From Haloarchaeobius iranensis (GTDB lineage: Archaea; Halobacteriota; Halobacteria; Halobacteriales; Natrialbaceae): a stretch of 64,000 bases of DNA. Below, in pieces: positions 44,133 to 52,583 of this stretch. The DNA lies in the NCBI RefSeq assembly GCF_900103505.1, contig NZ_FNIA01000006.1:1-64000 (forward strand), in the 5' to 3' direction. The notes under the pieces were generated by a model that had not been told where the DNA came from, searched no databases, and saw nothing but the letters and a program-made list of their open reading frames with translations. Made by a program: the position numbers and the translations under genes. The first letter of the stretch is position 1, and each line of letters begins with the position of its first letter.

Positions 44133-45872
44133 ATGTCCGACGACGGCACCCCCCGGCACGTACAGACCAACCGACGTGGCTTCCTGCGGAGCGTCGGCAC
44201 CACCGCCGTAGCTGGCGGTCTCGCGAGCATGCTCGGCGAGCGGGCTATCGCCGAGCCGGTCGCACCCGACGACGACGGCACCGGCTCCCCGTTCTCGGTC
44301 GACCCCGCAGCGGACCCCGACGAGACGTTCCCCCAGTCCGTGATGAGCGGCGGCCCCACGGCTGCGGGTGCGCTCGTCTGGACGCGAATCGCCCCCTCGG
44401 CGTACCAGGACGACCAGCCACTCGGCGTCCAGGTCGCCACCGACGAGAGCTTCGAGGACGTCGTGTTCGAGGGGAGCGTCCCGGCGAGCGAGATCGGCCC
44501 CAAACACGACTACACCGTCACCGTCGACCTCGATGGCGAGCTCGACAGCGACCGGTTCTACCACTACCAGTTCGTCTACGGCGACACCGCCACCCGCGCC
44601 GGCCGGCTCCGGACACTGCCGGCCCCCGACGAGAGCGTCGACTCCGTGTCGTTCGCCGTCCTCACCTGTCAGGACTACCAGAACGGCTACTACGGCGCGT
44701 ACCACCACCTCGCGAACGAGGACGTCGACTTCCTCGTCCACCTCGGCGACTTCATCTACGAGTCGGCCGACGGCGCGTACGTCTCCCCGACCGAGGGCAT
44801 CAAACCCGGACGCGACCTCGAGCTCCCGAGCGGCGCGTCCCTCGCGGAGTCCCTCGACGACTTCCGGCACCTCTACAACACGTACAAGGCCGACCCGCTG
44901 CTCCAGGAGGGCCTCGAACAGCACACCCTCATCGCGGGCTGGGACGACCACGAGATCGGCAACAACCGCTACTGGGACTACGCGACCGGCTCCCCGGTCC
45001 TCCCGGACAAGGAAGGCGGCGACGACCCGGAGTTCGCCCTCGAAGTCACGGCCAACGGCATCCAGGCGTGGGTCGAGCACATGCCGATGCGCGTCGAGTA
45101 CGACCCCGCCGCCGAGCAGCTGCACGAGCAGTTCCAGCTCTGGCGGCAGTTCCGCTTCGGCGACCTCGTCGACCTCGCGTTCACCGACGAGCGCCTCTAC
45201 CGCGACGGCCCACCGTGCGAGGACGCGACCGTCACCTGCACCGACGAGGAGGCCGAAGACCGGACCGTCCTCGGCGACGAACAGCAGGCCTGGTTCGAGT
45301 CCTGGGTCGCCGGCTCCGACGCCACCTGGACCACCTGGGCGAACGAGGTGCTCAACATGCCGCTGACGAAGGGCGACGGGTTCGACCAGATCGAGTTCAT
45401 CCACGACTCCTGGGACGGCTTCCAGTACGAGCGCTGGGAGCTGATGCAGCACGTCGCGGAGACCGACCCGCAGAACTTCGTCACGCTCACCGGCGACCTC
45501 CACTGCGCGATGGCCGGCTACATGATGGAGGGCTACGGCGAGATCGACTGGCAGTGGGACTACGACCGCGTCGGCGTCGAGCTCATGACGCCCTCGGTCA
45601 CCAGCGTCAACGCCGCCGACGTCGTCGACTTCCCCGACGACTGGGACCGCGACGCCCTCGCCGCCATCGCCAAAGAGGAGAACGAACATCTCTCCTACGT
45701 CGACTGGCATCACCACGGCTACGCCGTCGTCGAGTTCACGACCGAGGACTGTACGTACACCGTCTACAGCGTCGACAAAGAGGAGAACTCCGCGAACGCG
45801 ACGAAGGAGAAGCTCGCCGAGTACCGCACCCCGAACGGCGACATCGAGATCGAGGAGTTGTACCAGGAGTAG
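44133..45872 (+). CDS. phoD: PhoD-type alkaline phosphatase, Tat-exported
   Basis: Releases phosphate from esters outside the cell. 579 aa with a classical twin-arginine signal (NRRGFLRSVGTTAVAGGLAS). The PhoD-like N-terminal beta domain is followed by the metallophosphatase core: VLTCQDYQNG, FLVHLGDFIYE, WDDHEIGNN and LTGDLHCAMAG hold the metal ligands. Full length. ATG at 44133 preferred to upstream in-frame codons because the Tat signal starts there. A T-run follows the stop. Confidence 0.93.
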   Translation: MSDDGTPRHVQTNRRGFLRSVGTTAVAGGLASMLGERAIAEPVAPDDDGTGSPFSVDPAADPDETFPQSVMSGGPTAAGALVWTRIAPSAYQDDQPLGVQVATDESFEDVVFEGSVPASEIGPKHDYTVTVDLDGELDSDRFYHYQFVYGDTATRAGRLRTLPAPDESVDSVSFAVLTCQDYQNGYYGAYHHLANEDVDFLVHLGDFIYESADGAYVSPTEGIKPGRDLELPSGASLAESLDDFRHLYNTYKADPLLQEGLEQHTLIAGWDDHEIGNNRYWDYATGSPVLPDKEGGDDPEFALEVTANGIQAWVEHMPMRVEYDPAAEQLHEQFQLWRQFRFGDLVDLAFTDERLYRDGPPCEDATVTCTDEEAEDRTVLGDEQQAWFESWVAGSDATWTTWANEVLNMPLTKGDGFDQIEFIHDSWDGFQYERWELMQHVAETDPQNFVTLTGDLHCAMAGYMMEGYGEIDWQWDYDRVGVELMTPSVTSVNAADVVDFPDDWDRDALAAIAKEENEHLSYVDWHHHGYAVVEFTTEDCTYTVYSVDKEENSANATKEKLAEYRTPNGDIEIEELYQE

Positions 45873-45902
45873 CGTAGCGCGATTCGGACCACGAAGACGC
45901 AG

Positions 45903-45908
45903 TTTTTT
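45903..45908 (+). terminator. T-run after phoD
   Basis: Six T residues 30 nt after the phoD stop, the typical archaeal intrinsic terminator. It overlaps the last codon of the convergent lipoprotein gene. Confidence 0.5.
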
Positions 45909-46354
45909 CAGGTAGCCTCAGTGGAACCTACTGGAGCGTGTGTCCCTCCTTCCACTTCGCTAAATTTGCGGTACTCACTGCAAGTGTAACCCGACTGAAT
46001 ATTCCCATTTTCTAATTGTGCAACCCCATAGTTGACTTCTGACGATGTGGGGCAAGAGACCGCGATATTCTTGATATTCACTTTTGATTCGGTGGTTACA
46101 ACGTACACTCTCTCAGGTCGCCCCCGGAACTCGTGTTCCTCGTTTGTATAGCCACCACCGCCAAGTTGATACCGTCTGGAGAACATCGTCTCCCCCTGTT
46201 CGTCCGTAAAAAAGACAGTCATAGTTACTGGCTCAGGGTGGTAATTCCGGACGACAACATTTATTTTCTGCTTCGAGCCACTCTGCTGATTTGTAAGTGA
46301 CGAACAGCCGGACAACGATGCAAGGAGAGAACCGAGAACTGCTCTACGTTTCAT
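45908..46354 (-). CDS. Small lipoprotein of unknown family
   Basis: 148 aa with a lipoprotein signal (KRRAVLGSLLASLSGC). The mature part is beta-rich (INVVVRNYHPEPVTMTVFFTDE, RPERVYVVTTES) and may be an immunoglobulin-like fold. Composition is noticeably lower in GC than neighbours such as phoD. It sits directly beside an insertion sequence, consistent with a mobile neighbourhood. I do not recognise the family. Confidence 0.7.
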   Translation of the reverse strand: MKRRAVLGSLLASLSGCSSLTNQQSGSKQKINVVVRNYHPEPVTMTVFFTDEQGETMFSRRYQLGGGGYTNEEHEFRGRPERVYVVTTESKVNIKNIAVSCPTSSEVNYGVAQLENGNIQSGYTCSEYRKFSEVEGGTHAPVGSTEAT

Positions 46355-46408
46355 GTTCCTCTATTCCTCACCAGGGTCAAAATGCATTTGGTGATTGCTA
46401 GTGGCGGT

Positions 46409-47067
46409 GTTCAGATAAGCATTGAAAGGTGAGGAACGGCATTTTCGAAGTGTTCTATGCCCGAAAACGCCGTCGTCAACGGGGGTATGGACGAGATCGA
46501 GTTAGGTTTTGTGGAGCGCGAAGCGACATCGCAGCCGTTGATGAAGCTCAGTATTCAGCTACATCTTGCTGGCCTCTCGCTTTCGGATACTGTTTCGATT
46601 CTCGAACTGTTCGGTGTTGACCGTGTCAAATCGACCGTTCACAACTGGGTGCACAAGGCTGATCTACTGCCCGAGGATGGTCACTCACCGGATCACGTCG
46701 CCGTTGACGAGACCGTGATCCAACTCGATAACGAACGGTACTGGCTGTACGCTGCCGTCGACCCCAAAACCAACGAATTGCTGCATACGAAGCTCCAACC
46801 AACCAGAACGAACGTGCTCGCTCACGCGTTCTTCACGGAACTGCGCGAGAAACACGACGGCGCGACACCGCTGAAAGACGCCTGCACCCGTCATGGGCTC
46901 GATTTCCGCTACGAGAAACACGGAAATCGAAACAGTGTCGAACGTGTCTTTCGAGAGGCAAAACGCAGAACTACCTCTTTCTCGAACTGTTTCAGCCACG
47001 CCGAAGCTGAAACTGCTGACGAGTGGCTCAAATCATTCGCCTTCGCATGGAATCAGCTAATCTGAAC
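46409..47067 (+). mobile_element. IS6-family insertion sequence, 659 bp
   Basis: Bounded by inverted repeats: GTTCAGATAAGC at the left (46409-46420) and, read inward from the right end, GTTCAGATTAGC (47056-47067), differing at one position. The single gene inside is an IS6-type transposase whose stop codon lies in the right repeat, as usual for haloarchaeal members. The flanking octamers, GTGGCGGT and GCGACCCG, do not match, so no target duplication is seen. Confidence 0.85.
46457..47065 (+). pseudogene. IS6-family transposase, internally deleted
   Basis: 202 aa in one frame. The N-terminal part and DDE core are familiar: Asp 84 in HVAVDETV, and Glu 162 in HGNRNSVERVFREAK. In related transposases I expect a segment of about nine residues with the second catalytic Asp (a pattern like AVFLVD) between EKHD and GATPLKDAC; here the two are directly joined at residue 134. 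Such an in-frame deletion would leave the enzyme without a full catalytic triad. The comparison is from memory of the family. Confidence 0.75.
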
Positions 47068-47268
47068 GCGACCCGACACAGACACAAAAATATTAGCTTT
47101 ATACGATCATACGTGGAATGGGCCGTGTAATTCCTTTGGACTGACTGCATCGTTCCCGTGTTCGATTGGGATTACCTACACTACAAACAGTTCTGTGGAT
47201 CATGAGACGACAACGACCGAAGACGATGGAACCAGCGGATTGTTCGTTAGCAAGGACCGCCTCTCTTC

Positions 47269-47997
47269 CTAGTTACTCTCTTCAATAATGCTCGGCCCGT
47301 CGTTCGACGGGTCGTTCACCGCCGTCGATACCGGGTACGCTCGCATCGCGTCGGCGGGATAGGGGTCGAGCAGCGTCTCTGCCTCGTCCGCGTCCCCGTG
47401 GAGCCACGTCTCGTACTCTTCAGGCGCGAGCAGCACCGCCATCCGGTGGTGCAGGTCCGCCACGAGTTCGTTCGGCTCCGTCGTCAGCACGGTGAACGAG
47501 ACGTGCCGTTTCGTCTCCGGCTCTGCCGACCCGCCAGCGAACGCGTCGAGGCCGGGCTGGCGCTCGACGCCCTCCCAGACGGCGAACAGCCCGGCCATCG
47601 CGAACGGGGCGTCGTCCTCCATCGTCACCCGGTAGGGCTGCTTGCCGCTCCCGGTCTCGACCCACTCGTAGAAGCCGTCGGCGGGGACGAGACAGCGGCC
47701 CGCCGTCACCGCCTCGTCGTCGCCATCACCCTCGAACGCCGCCCGGAACGTCGGTTTCGCGCGCACGGTCTCGGAGCGCGCGTTGATGGGCTTGCTCGCG
47801 TCCGCCGGGTCGTCGGCCCACGACGGGACCAGACCCCAGTTCGCGTCCGAGAGCTCGTCGTCGCCGTCGCTACGAATCACCGGCAGGTCCTGTCCCGGCG
47901 CGGCGTTGTACCGCGGCTCGAACCGCTCGGGCACTCGGACGCCGAACGCCGACGCCAGCTCGTCGGTGTCGACGAACAGGCTGTACCGTCCACACAT
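47269..47997 (-). CDS. SRAP domain protein (YedK/HMCES family)
   Basis: Covalently caps abasic sites in single-stranded DNA. 242 aa: the catalytic Cys is residue 2 (MCGRYSLF), Asn in RYNAAPGQ, Glu in DGFYEWVE and the His in DLHHRMAVLL are all present. The initiator Met must be removed to expose Cys 2. It is downstream of the insertion sequence after a 200-base spacer without genes. Confidence 0.93.
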   Translation of the reverse strand: MCGRYSLFVDTDELASAFGVRVPERFEPRYNAAPGQDLPVIRSDGDDELSDANWGLVPSWADDPADASKPINARSETVRAKPTFRAAFEGDGDDEAVTAGRCLVPADGFYEWVETGSGKQPYRVTMEDDAPFAMAGLFAVWEGVERQPGLDAFAGGSAEPETKRHVSFTVLTTEPNELVADLHHRMAVLLAPEEYETWLHGDADEAETLLDPYPADAMRAYPVSTAVNDPSNDGPSIIEESN

Positions 47998-48022
47998 GAC
48001 CGCACGTACGCACGGGGACTAC

Positions 48023-49153
48023 TTACGACCGTGCATCGCGGTCGTCGTCCCCGTCCTCGTCCCGGCGGTCGCGCCGGCGGCGGCTCCCGCTCCGGCGTCG
48101 GCTGCTGCCGTCACCCCGCTCGTCGGCATCACGGCGGTCGCGTCGTTCGTCGGCCCGGCGCCCGTTCGTCCCGGTCTCGCGGTCGTGCCTGTCACCGCGG
48201 GCGTCGCGGTCCGTGCGCCGACCGCCCTGCTCACTCCTGTCACGCCGGTCCCCCCGGTCGCAGCTGTCACGACGGTCACGGCTGTCGCTGCGGTCTCGCC
48301 CGCGCCGCCGCTCGCCGGCGGCACGGTGCTCGTCCGGGTCGCGCCGACGCGTCCGTGCCTCGGTGTGTTCGGCCACGTCCCGTTCGATTCGCTCCTCGTG
48401 GTCTCGGCCGCCGGCGGAGCCGCCCCCGCCGCGCCGGTCCGCCACCGCCGAGGCCGTCTTCGACTTCACCGTCCCGCCGGCGTCGGCGCCCTTCTTCGCC
48501 GTCTCCTTCGCGGCGAGCCAGGTCGTGTGCAGCGACTCGAACGTGTAGAAGCCCGCGAGGATGCAGCCGACGAACAGGAATAGCACGGCGTCGACCTCCC
48601 CGCCGAGCATCGGCACCGTCACGTTGTACTCGACGCCGACGAGGCTCAGCGCGAGCGTCGCCGCGCCGCCGACGCCGAAGCCCGCGTATCGGCTCACCTT
48701 CTCCGCGGCGGTCAGCAGCGTCCACACCAGCCCCGCGAGCGCCGCGATGGAGGCCATCGCGTCGAACACGCGGGCGGCGTACTCCTCGCCGACGAGCAGC
48801 CCGACGGTCCGCCGGGCCAGTCGCCGGCCGACCGTCTTCGCGGTGACGACGAGCAGACTCGCCACGCCGAAGACGAGCAGTCCGGCGACCAGCGTGTTGC
48901 CTTCGGCCAATCCGAGGACGGCGTCGACCACCGCCAGAACGAGGCCCAGCGACAGGCAGTACGCCGTTCCCGCCAGCGCGTATCGCTTCCGCTCGGCCGT
49001 CGCGAGCAGCATCGGCACGACGACGGCCGTCAGCCCGAACAGCAGCGGGACGGCGGGTGCTGTCGGTAGCAACGCGAGCATCAGCAGCGTCACGACGACC
49101 CCCAGCGCCGTCGCGTGTCGGAAATCGAGGTCCTCCCTCATGTCCCTCGCCAA
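48023..49153 (-). CDS. Membrane protein with long Arg/Asp-rich tail
   Basis: 376 aa. Residues 10-215 hold about six hydrophobic helices. From about residue 240 to the end the sequence is almost only Arg, Asp, Gly, Ser and Glu with repeated RD/DR and RRR units (SRDRRDSCDRGDRRDR, SGSRRRRDRRDED). Such mixed-charge, net-basic disorder is unusual in acidic halophile proteomes. Codon use and strand bias across the tail match the coding frame, so it is probably real. Met 5 at 49141 is an alternative start. No family recognised. Confidence 0.68.
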   Translation of the reverse strand: MARDMREDLDFRHATALGVVVTLLMLALLPTAPAVPLLFGLTAVVVPMLLATAERKRYALAGTAYCLSLGLVLAVVDAVLGLAEGNTLVAGLLVFGVASLLVVTAKTVGRRLARRTVGLLVGEEYAARVFDAMASIAALAGLVWTLLTAAEKVSRYAGFGVGGAATLALSLVGVEYNVTVPMLGGEVDAVLFLFVGCILAGFYTFESLHTTWLAAKETAKKGADAGGTVKSKTASAVADRRGGGGSAGGRDHEERIERDVAEHTEARTRRRDPDEHRAAGERRRGRDRSDSRDRRDSCDRGDRRDRSEQGGRRTDRDARGDRHDRETGTNGRRADERRDRRDADERGDGSSRRRSGSRRRRDRRDEDGDDDRDARS

Positions 49154-49379
49154 GACGCGTGGGGGCGATAAAGTTACTGCCCGCTGTCAGGAACTGACCG
49201 TCGAAAAAGTGGGAACCGTCGGGGTCGCTGCGGAGTCGGGGAGCGGTCAGTCGGCTTCGGCCTGTTCGGCGGGTCGCCCCACTCCCCGCCTCACTTCTCG
49301 AGGCGAACTCCCTCGCTAACGCTCGCGGGTCGTTCCTCCCCGCTCGCCAGACCGAGGTCTCGCTGCGCTCGACCTCGCG

Positions 49380-50243
49380 TCAGTCGTCCGCCTCGCCCTT
49401 CTCGATGGGGGCACCGACGAGGTTGCCCCACTCGGTCCAGGAGCCGTCGTAGTTGATAGCGTCCTCGTAGCCGAGCAGCTCGTGGAGCGCGAACCAGGCG
49501 ACCGAGGAGCGCTCGCCGATGCGGCAGTAGGCGACGGTCGTCGAGTCGCCGTCGATGCCCTTGTCGGCGTACAGCTCGCGGATCTCGTCGGCGGTCTTGA
49601 ACGTGCCGTCGTCGTTCGTCACCGCCGCCCAGGAGATGTTCTGGGCGCCGGGGATGTGGCCGCCGCGCTGGGCGGTCTCCTGCAGTCCCGGGGGCGCGAG
49701 GATCTCGCCCTTGAACTCCTCGGGCGAACGCACGTCGACGAGGGGGACGCCGCGCTCGATGGCGTTCTCGACGTCCTCGCGGTACGCGCGGATGCTCTCG
49801 CGCGGGCCGCTGGCGGTGTAGTCGACGGCGTCGAACTCGGGCACGTCCGCCGTGAGCGGGTAGTCGTGCTCGAGCCAGTAGTCGCGGCCACCGTCCATGA
49901 GCTTCACGTCGTCGTGGCCGTAGTACTTGAACTGCCAGTACGTGTACGCCGCGAACCAGTTCGAGTTGTCGCCGTAGAGGACGACGGTCGAGTCCTCGGT
50001 GATGCCGTGGCTCCCGAGCAGCTCCTCGAAGTCCGCCTTCGTGAGGATGTCACGGGTGGTCTGGTCCTGGAGCTGTGTCTCCCAGTTGAAGCCGATGGCG
50101 CCGGGCGCGTGGCCCTCGTCGTAGGCTTCCGTGTCGACGTCGACCTCCACGAGTCGGTGTGCGGGGTCGTCGCTCTGGAACTCCTCGAGGTTGTCCTCGA
50201 CCCAGTCGGCCGAGACGAGTACGTCTTTCGCGTAGTCAGTCAT
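49380..50243 (-). CDS. Thiosulfate/3-mercaptopyruvate sulfurtransferase (two rhodanese domains)
   Basis: 287 aa from an ATG at 50243. The N-terminal rhodanese domain is inactive (no Cys at the loop: DNSNWFAAYTY), the C-terminal one carries the active loop CRIGERSS. This is the TssA/SseA pattern; it moves sulfur from thiosulfate or mercaptopyruvate to acceptors such as cyanide or proteins. Divergent from a second rhodanese gene at 50520. Confidence 0.92.
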   Translation of the reverse strand: MTDYAKDVLVSADWVEDNLEEFQSDDPAHRLVEVDVDTEAYDEGHAPGAIGFNWETQLQDQTTRDILTKADFEELLGSHGITEDSTVVLYGDNSNWFAAYTYWQFKYYGHDDVKLMDGGRDYWLEHDYPLTADVPEFDAVDYTASGPRESIRAYREDVENAIERGVPLVDVRSPEEFKGEILAPPGLQETAQRGGHIPGAQNISWAAVTNDDGTFKTADEIRELYADKGIDGDSTTVAYCRIGERSSVAWFALHELLGYEDAINYDGSWTEWGNLVGAPIEKGEADD

Positions 50244-50519
50244 ACACCCGTAGTTATCGCTACAGGGGTATATTCCTGTTCCACACCGGCATCGCCCGCC
50301 GGTCATCGGCCGAAGCGGAGAGAATCGCCGGTGGTTGGGCCGGACCCGGCCGCCAGTCCGTGGCACACGGACACCCCCACGGTGCGGTCGCCGGCCGAAC
50401 TATCCGTCGCCCGATAGTTGTTCGCAGGCCAACAATCGGCAACAGTTGCCGACCTCTACGAGACGGGGGGTTCCGCCGGCATCGTGGGTGCTTAACCGCC
50501 CCGAGACGTACTGTCGTCC
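50244..50519. promoter_or_regulatory. Divergent promoter region with two inverted repeats
   Basis: Between two divergent rhodanese genes. AACTATC at 50398-50404 pairs with GATAGTT at 50413-50419; CGGCAAC-A-GTTGCCG at 50437-50451 is a perfect 15-bp palindrome. Either may be an operator shared by both genes. No reading frame is supported here. Confidence 0.5.
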
Positions 50520-51299
50520 ATGATAGACGCGCCACGGGTAGTCTCCCGGGAGTGGCTCGCCGACGAACTGGACTCGGTACGGGTCGTGGACGTGCGCGAC
50601 GCCTGGGAGTACGAGGGAATCGGCCACATCCCCGGCGCGGTCTCGGTGCCGTTCGACTCGTTCCGTGACGAGGCCAGCGACGCACCGGGCACCCTGCCGG
50701 ACCCCGACGACTGGAACGCCCTCCTCTCGGCCGCCGGCGTCGCGACCGACGACACGCTCGTCGCCTACGACGACACCCACGGCGTGTTCGCCGCTCGGTT
50801 CGTCGTCACCGCGCTCGCGTACGGGCACGCGGACGTCCACCTCCTCGATGGCGACTTCTCAGCCTGGCGGCTCGCCCACGAGACCGAGAGCGGCACGCCC
50901 GAGGTCGAGCCGACCGAGTACGTGGGCCGGTTCGACGAGGACTGGCCGCTGGTCGACGCGGCGGACGTCCTCGCCGCGCTCGACACAGACGCCGTCCTCG
51001 TCGACACCCGCGAGGACTGGGAGTACGAGGAGGGCCACATCCCCGGCGCACAGCTGCTCGACTGGCGCGAGTTCGTCGACGAGGAGAGCCGCGGACTGAA
51101 ACCAGAAGCCGAGCTCAGGGAGCTACTCGAGACACGCGGTATCACGCCCGACCGTCGGGTCGTCCTCTACTGCAACACCGCCCGGCGCATCAGCCACACC
51201 TACGTCGTCCTCGACCACCTCGGCTACGAGGACGTCTCCTTCTTCGAAGGGAGCCTCACCGAGTGGGAGTCCATCGACGGCCCGCTGGAGACCGCCTAG
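50520..51299 (+). CDS. Rhodanese-family sulfurtransferase
   Basis: 259 aa with two rhodanese domains. The first has DDTHGVFAARF at the loop, without Cys; the second has YCNTARRISH with the catalytic Cys, an unusual loop compared with CRIGERSS of the neighbour. Motifs VVDVRDAWEYEGIGHIPGA and VDTREDWEYEEGHIPGAQ open each domain. Divergently transcribed from a second sulfurtransferase, and overlapping the convergent transporter gene by 4 nt. Confidence 0.88.
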   Translation: MIDAPRVVSREWLADELDSVRVVDVRDAWEYEGIGHIPGAVSVPFDSFRDEASDAPGTLPDPDDWNALLSAAGVATDDTLVAYDDTHGVFAARFVVTALAYGHADVHLLDGDFSAWRLAHETESGTPEVEPTEYVGRFDEDWPLVDAADVLAALDTDAVLVDTREDWEYEEGHIPGAQLLDWREFVDEESRGLKPEAELRELLETRGITPDRRVVLYCNTARRISHTYVVLDHLGYEDVSFFEGSLTEWESIDGPLETA

Positions 51300-52447
51300 C
51301 CGTCGTCGCCGTCCGGGTCAGCGTCGACTTCCGGCTCGGGCACGTCCGTCCCGCCGTCGGTGTCGGTACCCTCGGCGTCCGGCGGCGGCCCCCCGGCGTC
51401 CGTCAGCCCGCCCTCGGCACCGTCGTCCGGCACCTCGTCGTCCCCCTCGTCTGGGACTGGAACCTCCGGCACCTCGTCGGAGAGCAACGTCACGCTCTCC
51501 GTGAACAGCGCGACCGCCAGCGGCCCCATGATGACCCCGACCGGGCCGACCGTGAGCAGACCACCGACGAATCCCACGAAGTAGAGACTGCCCGGCATGT
51601 CGGCGGTCATCGCCGCCAGCCGCGGCCGGATGAGCGCGTCCGGCAGGTAGGCGATGACGACGCCACCAACGACGACGATCAGGATTGCTGCGTTCACGTC
51701 CCCGACGCTCATGTGGTACAGTGCGGCCGCGCCGATGAGCAGGCTCGGCCCGATGACCGGCAGGAACTGGAGGACGCCCGCGATGACCGCCATCGTGACG
51801 GGGAAGTCGTAGCCGAGCAGCCAGAACGTGGGAAGCGCCATCGCGAACGTCCCCACCGCGGTAGCGATCTGGAGCAGGTAGATCGCCTGTAGCGTGTCCT
51901 TCGTCCGCTCGTGGAGCGCTCGCATCGCGTCACGGTACTCGACGGGGACGACCCCCAGTACGGTCCGGTACGCGTGGTCCTGTCCGATGAGGAAGCCGAA
52001 CAGCACCATCACGAACACGAGGACCTTCAGGCTGAGGTCCGGTGCGGCCCGCGCCGCGTCCTCCAGCAGCACCGTCATCAAGTCCAGCGCCATCGACTGG
52101 GCCTCCTCGAGCGAGAGCTCGTACGTCGTCCCAAGGGCGGTCACGGAGAAGGTCTCCGGCAGCGTCTGGACGAGCCCGAACATCTGCTCCCGGCGGAGGT
52201 ACGCGACCACGAACAGCGGCGAGAACACGACGACGCCACCGACGAAGGTCGCGCCGGTGGTGACGACCGCCGCCCAGTACTCGGGGATGCCGCGGGCCTC
52301 GAGTCGCTTCTGGAGCGGGAGCACGACGCTCGCGACCGTCAACGCGAAGAACACCGTTCCGAACACGGCCGAGATGACACTCCAGGTGAGGGCGCCGACG
52401 ACGACCACCACCAGTGCGAGTCCGAGTCGGCGGTTCAACTCCATCAC
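51296..52447 (-). CDS. AI-2E family transporter
   Basis: 383-aa membrane protein with about eight helices of the PerM/TqsA family: motifs PLQKRLEARGIPEYWAAVV, GYDFPVTMAVIAGVLQFLPVIGP and YLPDALIRPRL. The C-terminal 60 residues are acidic and Pro/Asp/Gly-rich. Family members include Na+/H+ antiporters, so a role in ion balance is as likely as transport of signalling molecules. Confidence 0.9.
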   Translation of the reverse strand: MMELNRRLGLALVVVVVGALTWSVISAVFGTVFFALTVASVVLPLQKRLEARGIPEYWAAVVTTGATFVGGVVVFSPLFVVAYLRREQMFGLVQTLPETFSVTALGTTYELSLEEAQSMALDLMTVLLEDAARAAPDLSLKVLVFVMVLFGFLIGQDHAYRTVLGVVPVEYRDAMRALHERTKDTLQAIYLLQIATAVGTFAMALPTFWLLGYDFPVTMAVIAGVLQFLPVIGPSLLIGAAALYHMSVGDVNAAILIVVVGGVVIAYLPDALIRPRLAAMTADMPGSLYFVGFVGGLLTVGPVGVIMGPLAVALFTESVTLLSDEVPEVPVPDEGDDEVPDDGAEGGLTDAGGPPPDAEGTDTDGGTDVPEPEVDADPDGDDG

Positions 52448-52583
52448 TTGACTACGTCATCGCGGGGATAGAAAAATACTCCGTCCTCCCGGCGACCCGA
52501 TGCCGCCCTCCGGAAATCGTCGCACGAACGCCCGTTCCGCCACATCACGCCCCTTTTGTACCACCGAGTGCAATCACCCACTA

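Noticed and set aside
49154-49379. Short frames in the spacer between the Arg/Asp-rich protein and the sulfurtransferase
   Set aside because: Only GC-rich filler with a weak GAGGTC/GACCTC inverted repeat; no start signal or protein-like sequence.
52448-52583. TPP riboswitch before thiB
   Set aside because: No conserved TPP-aptamer core (CUGAGA or equivalent) or stem pattern is present in the short leader.
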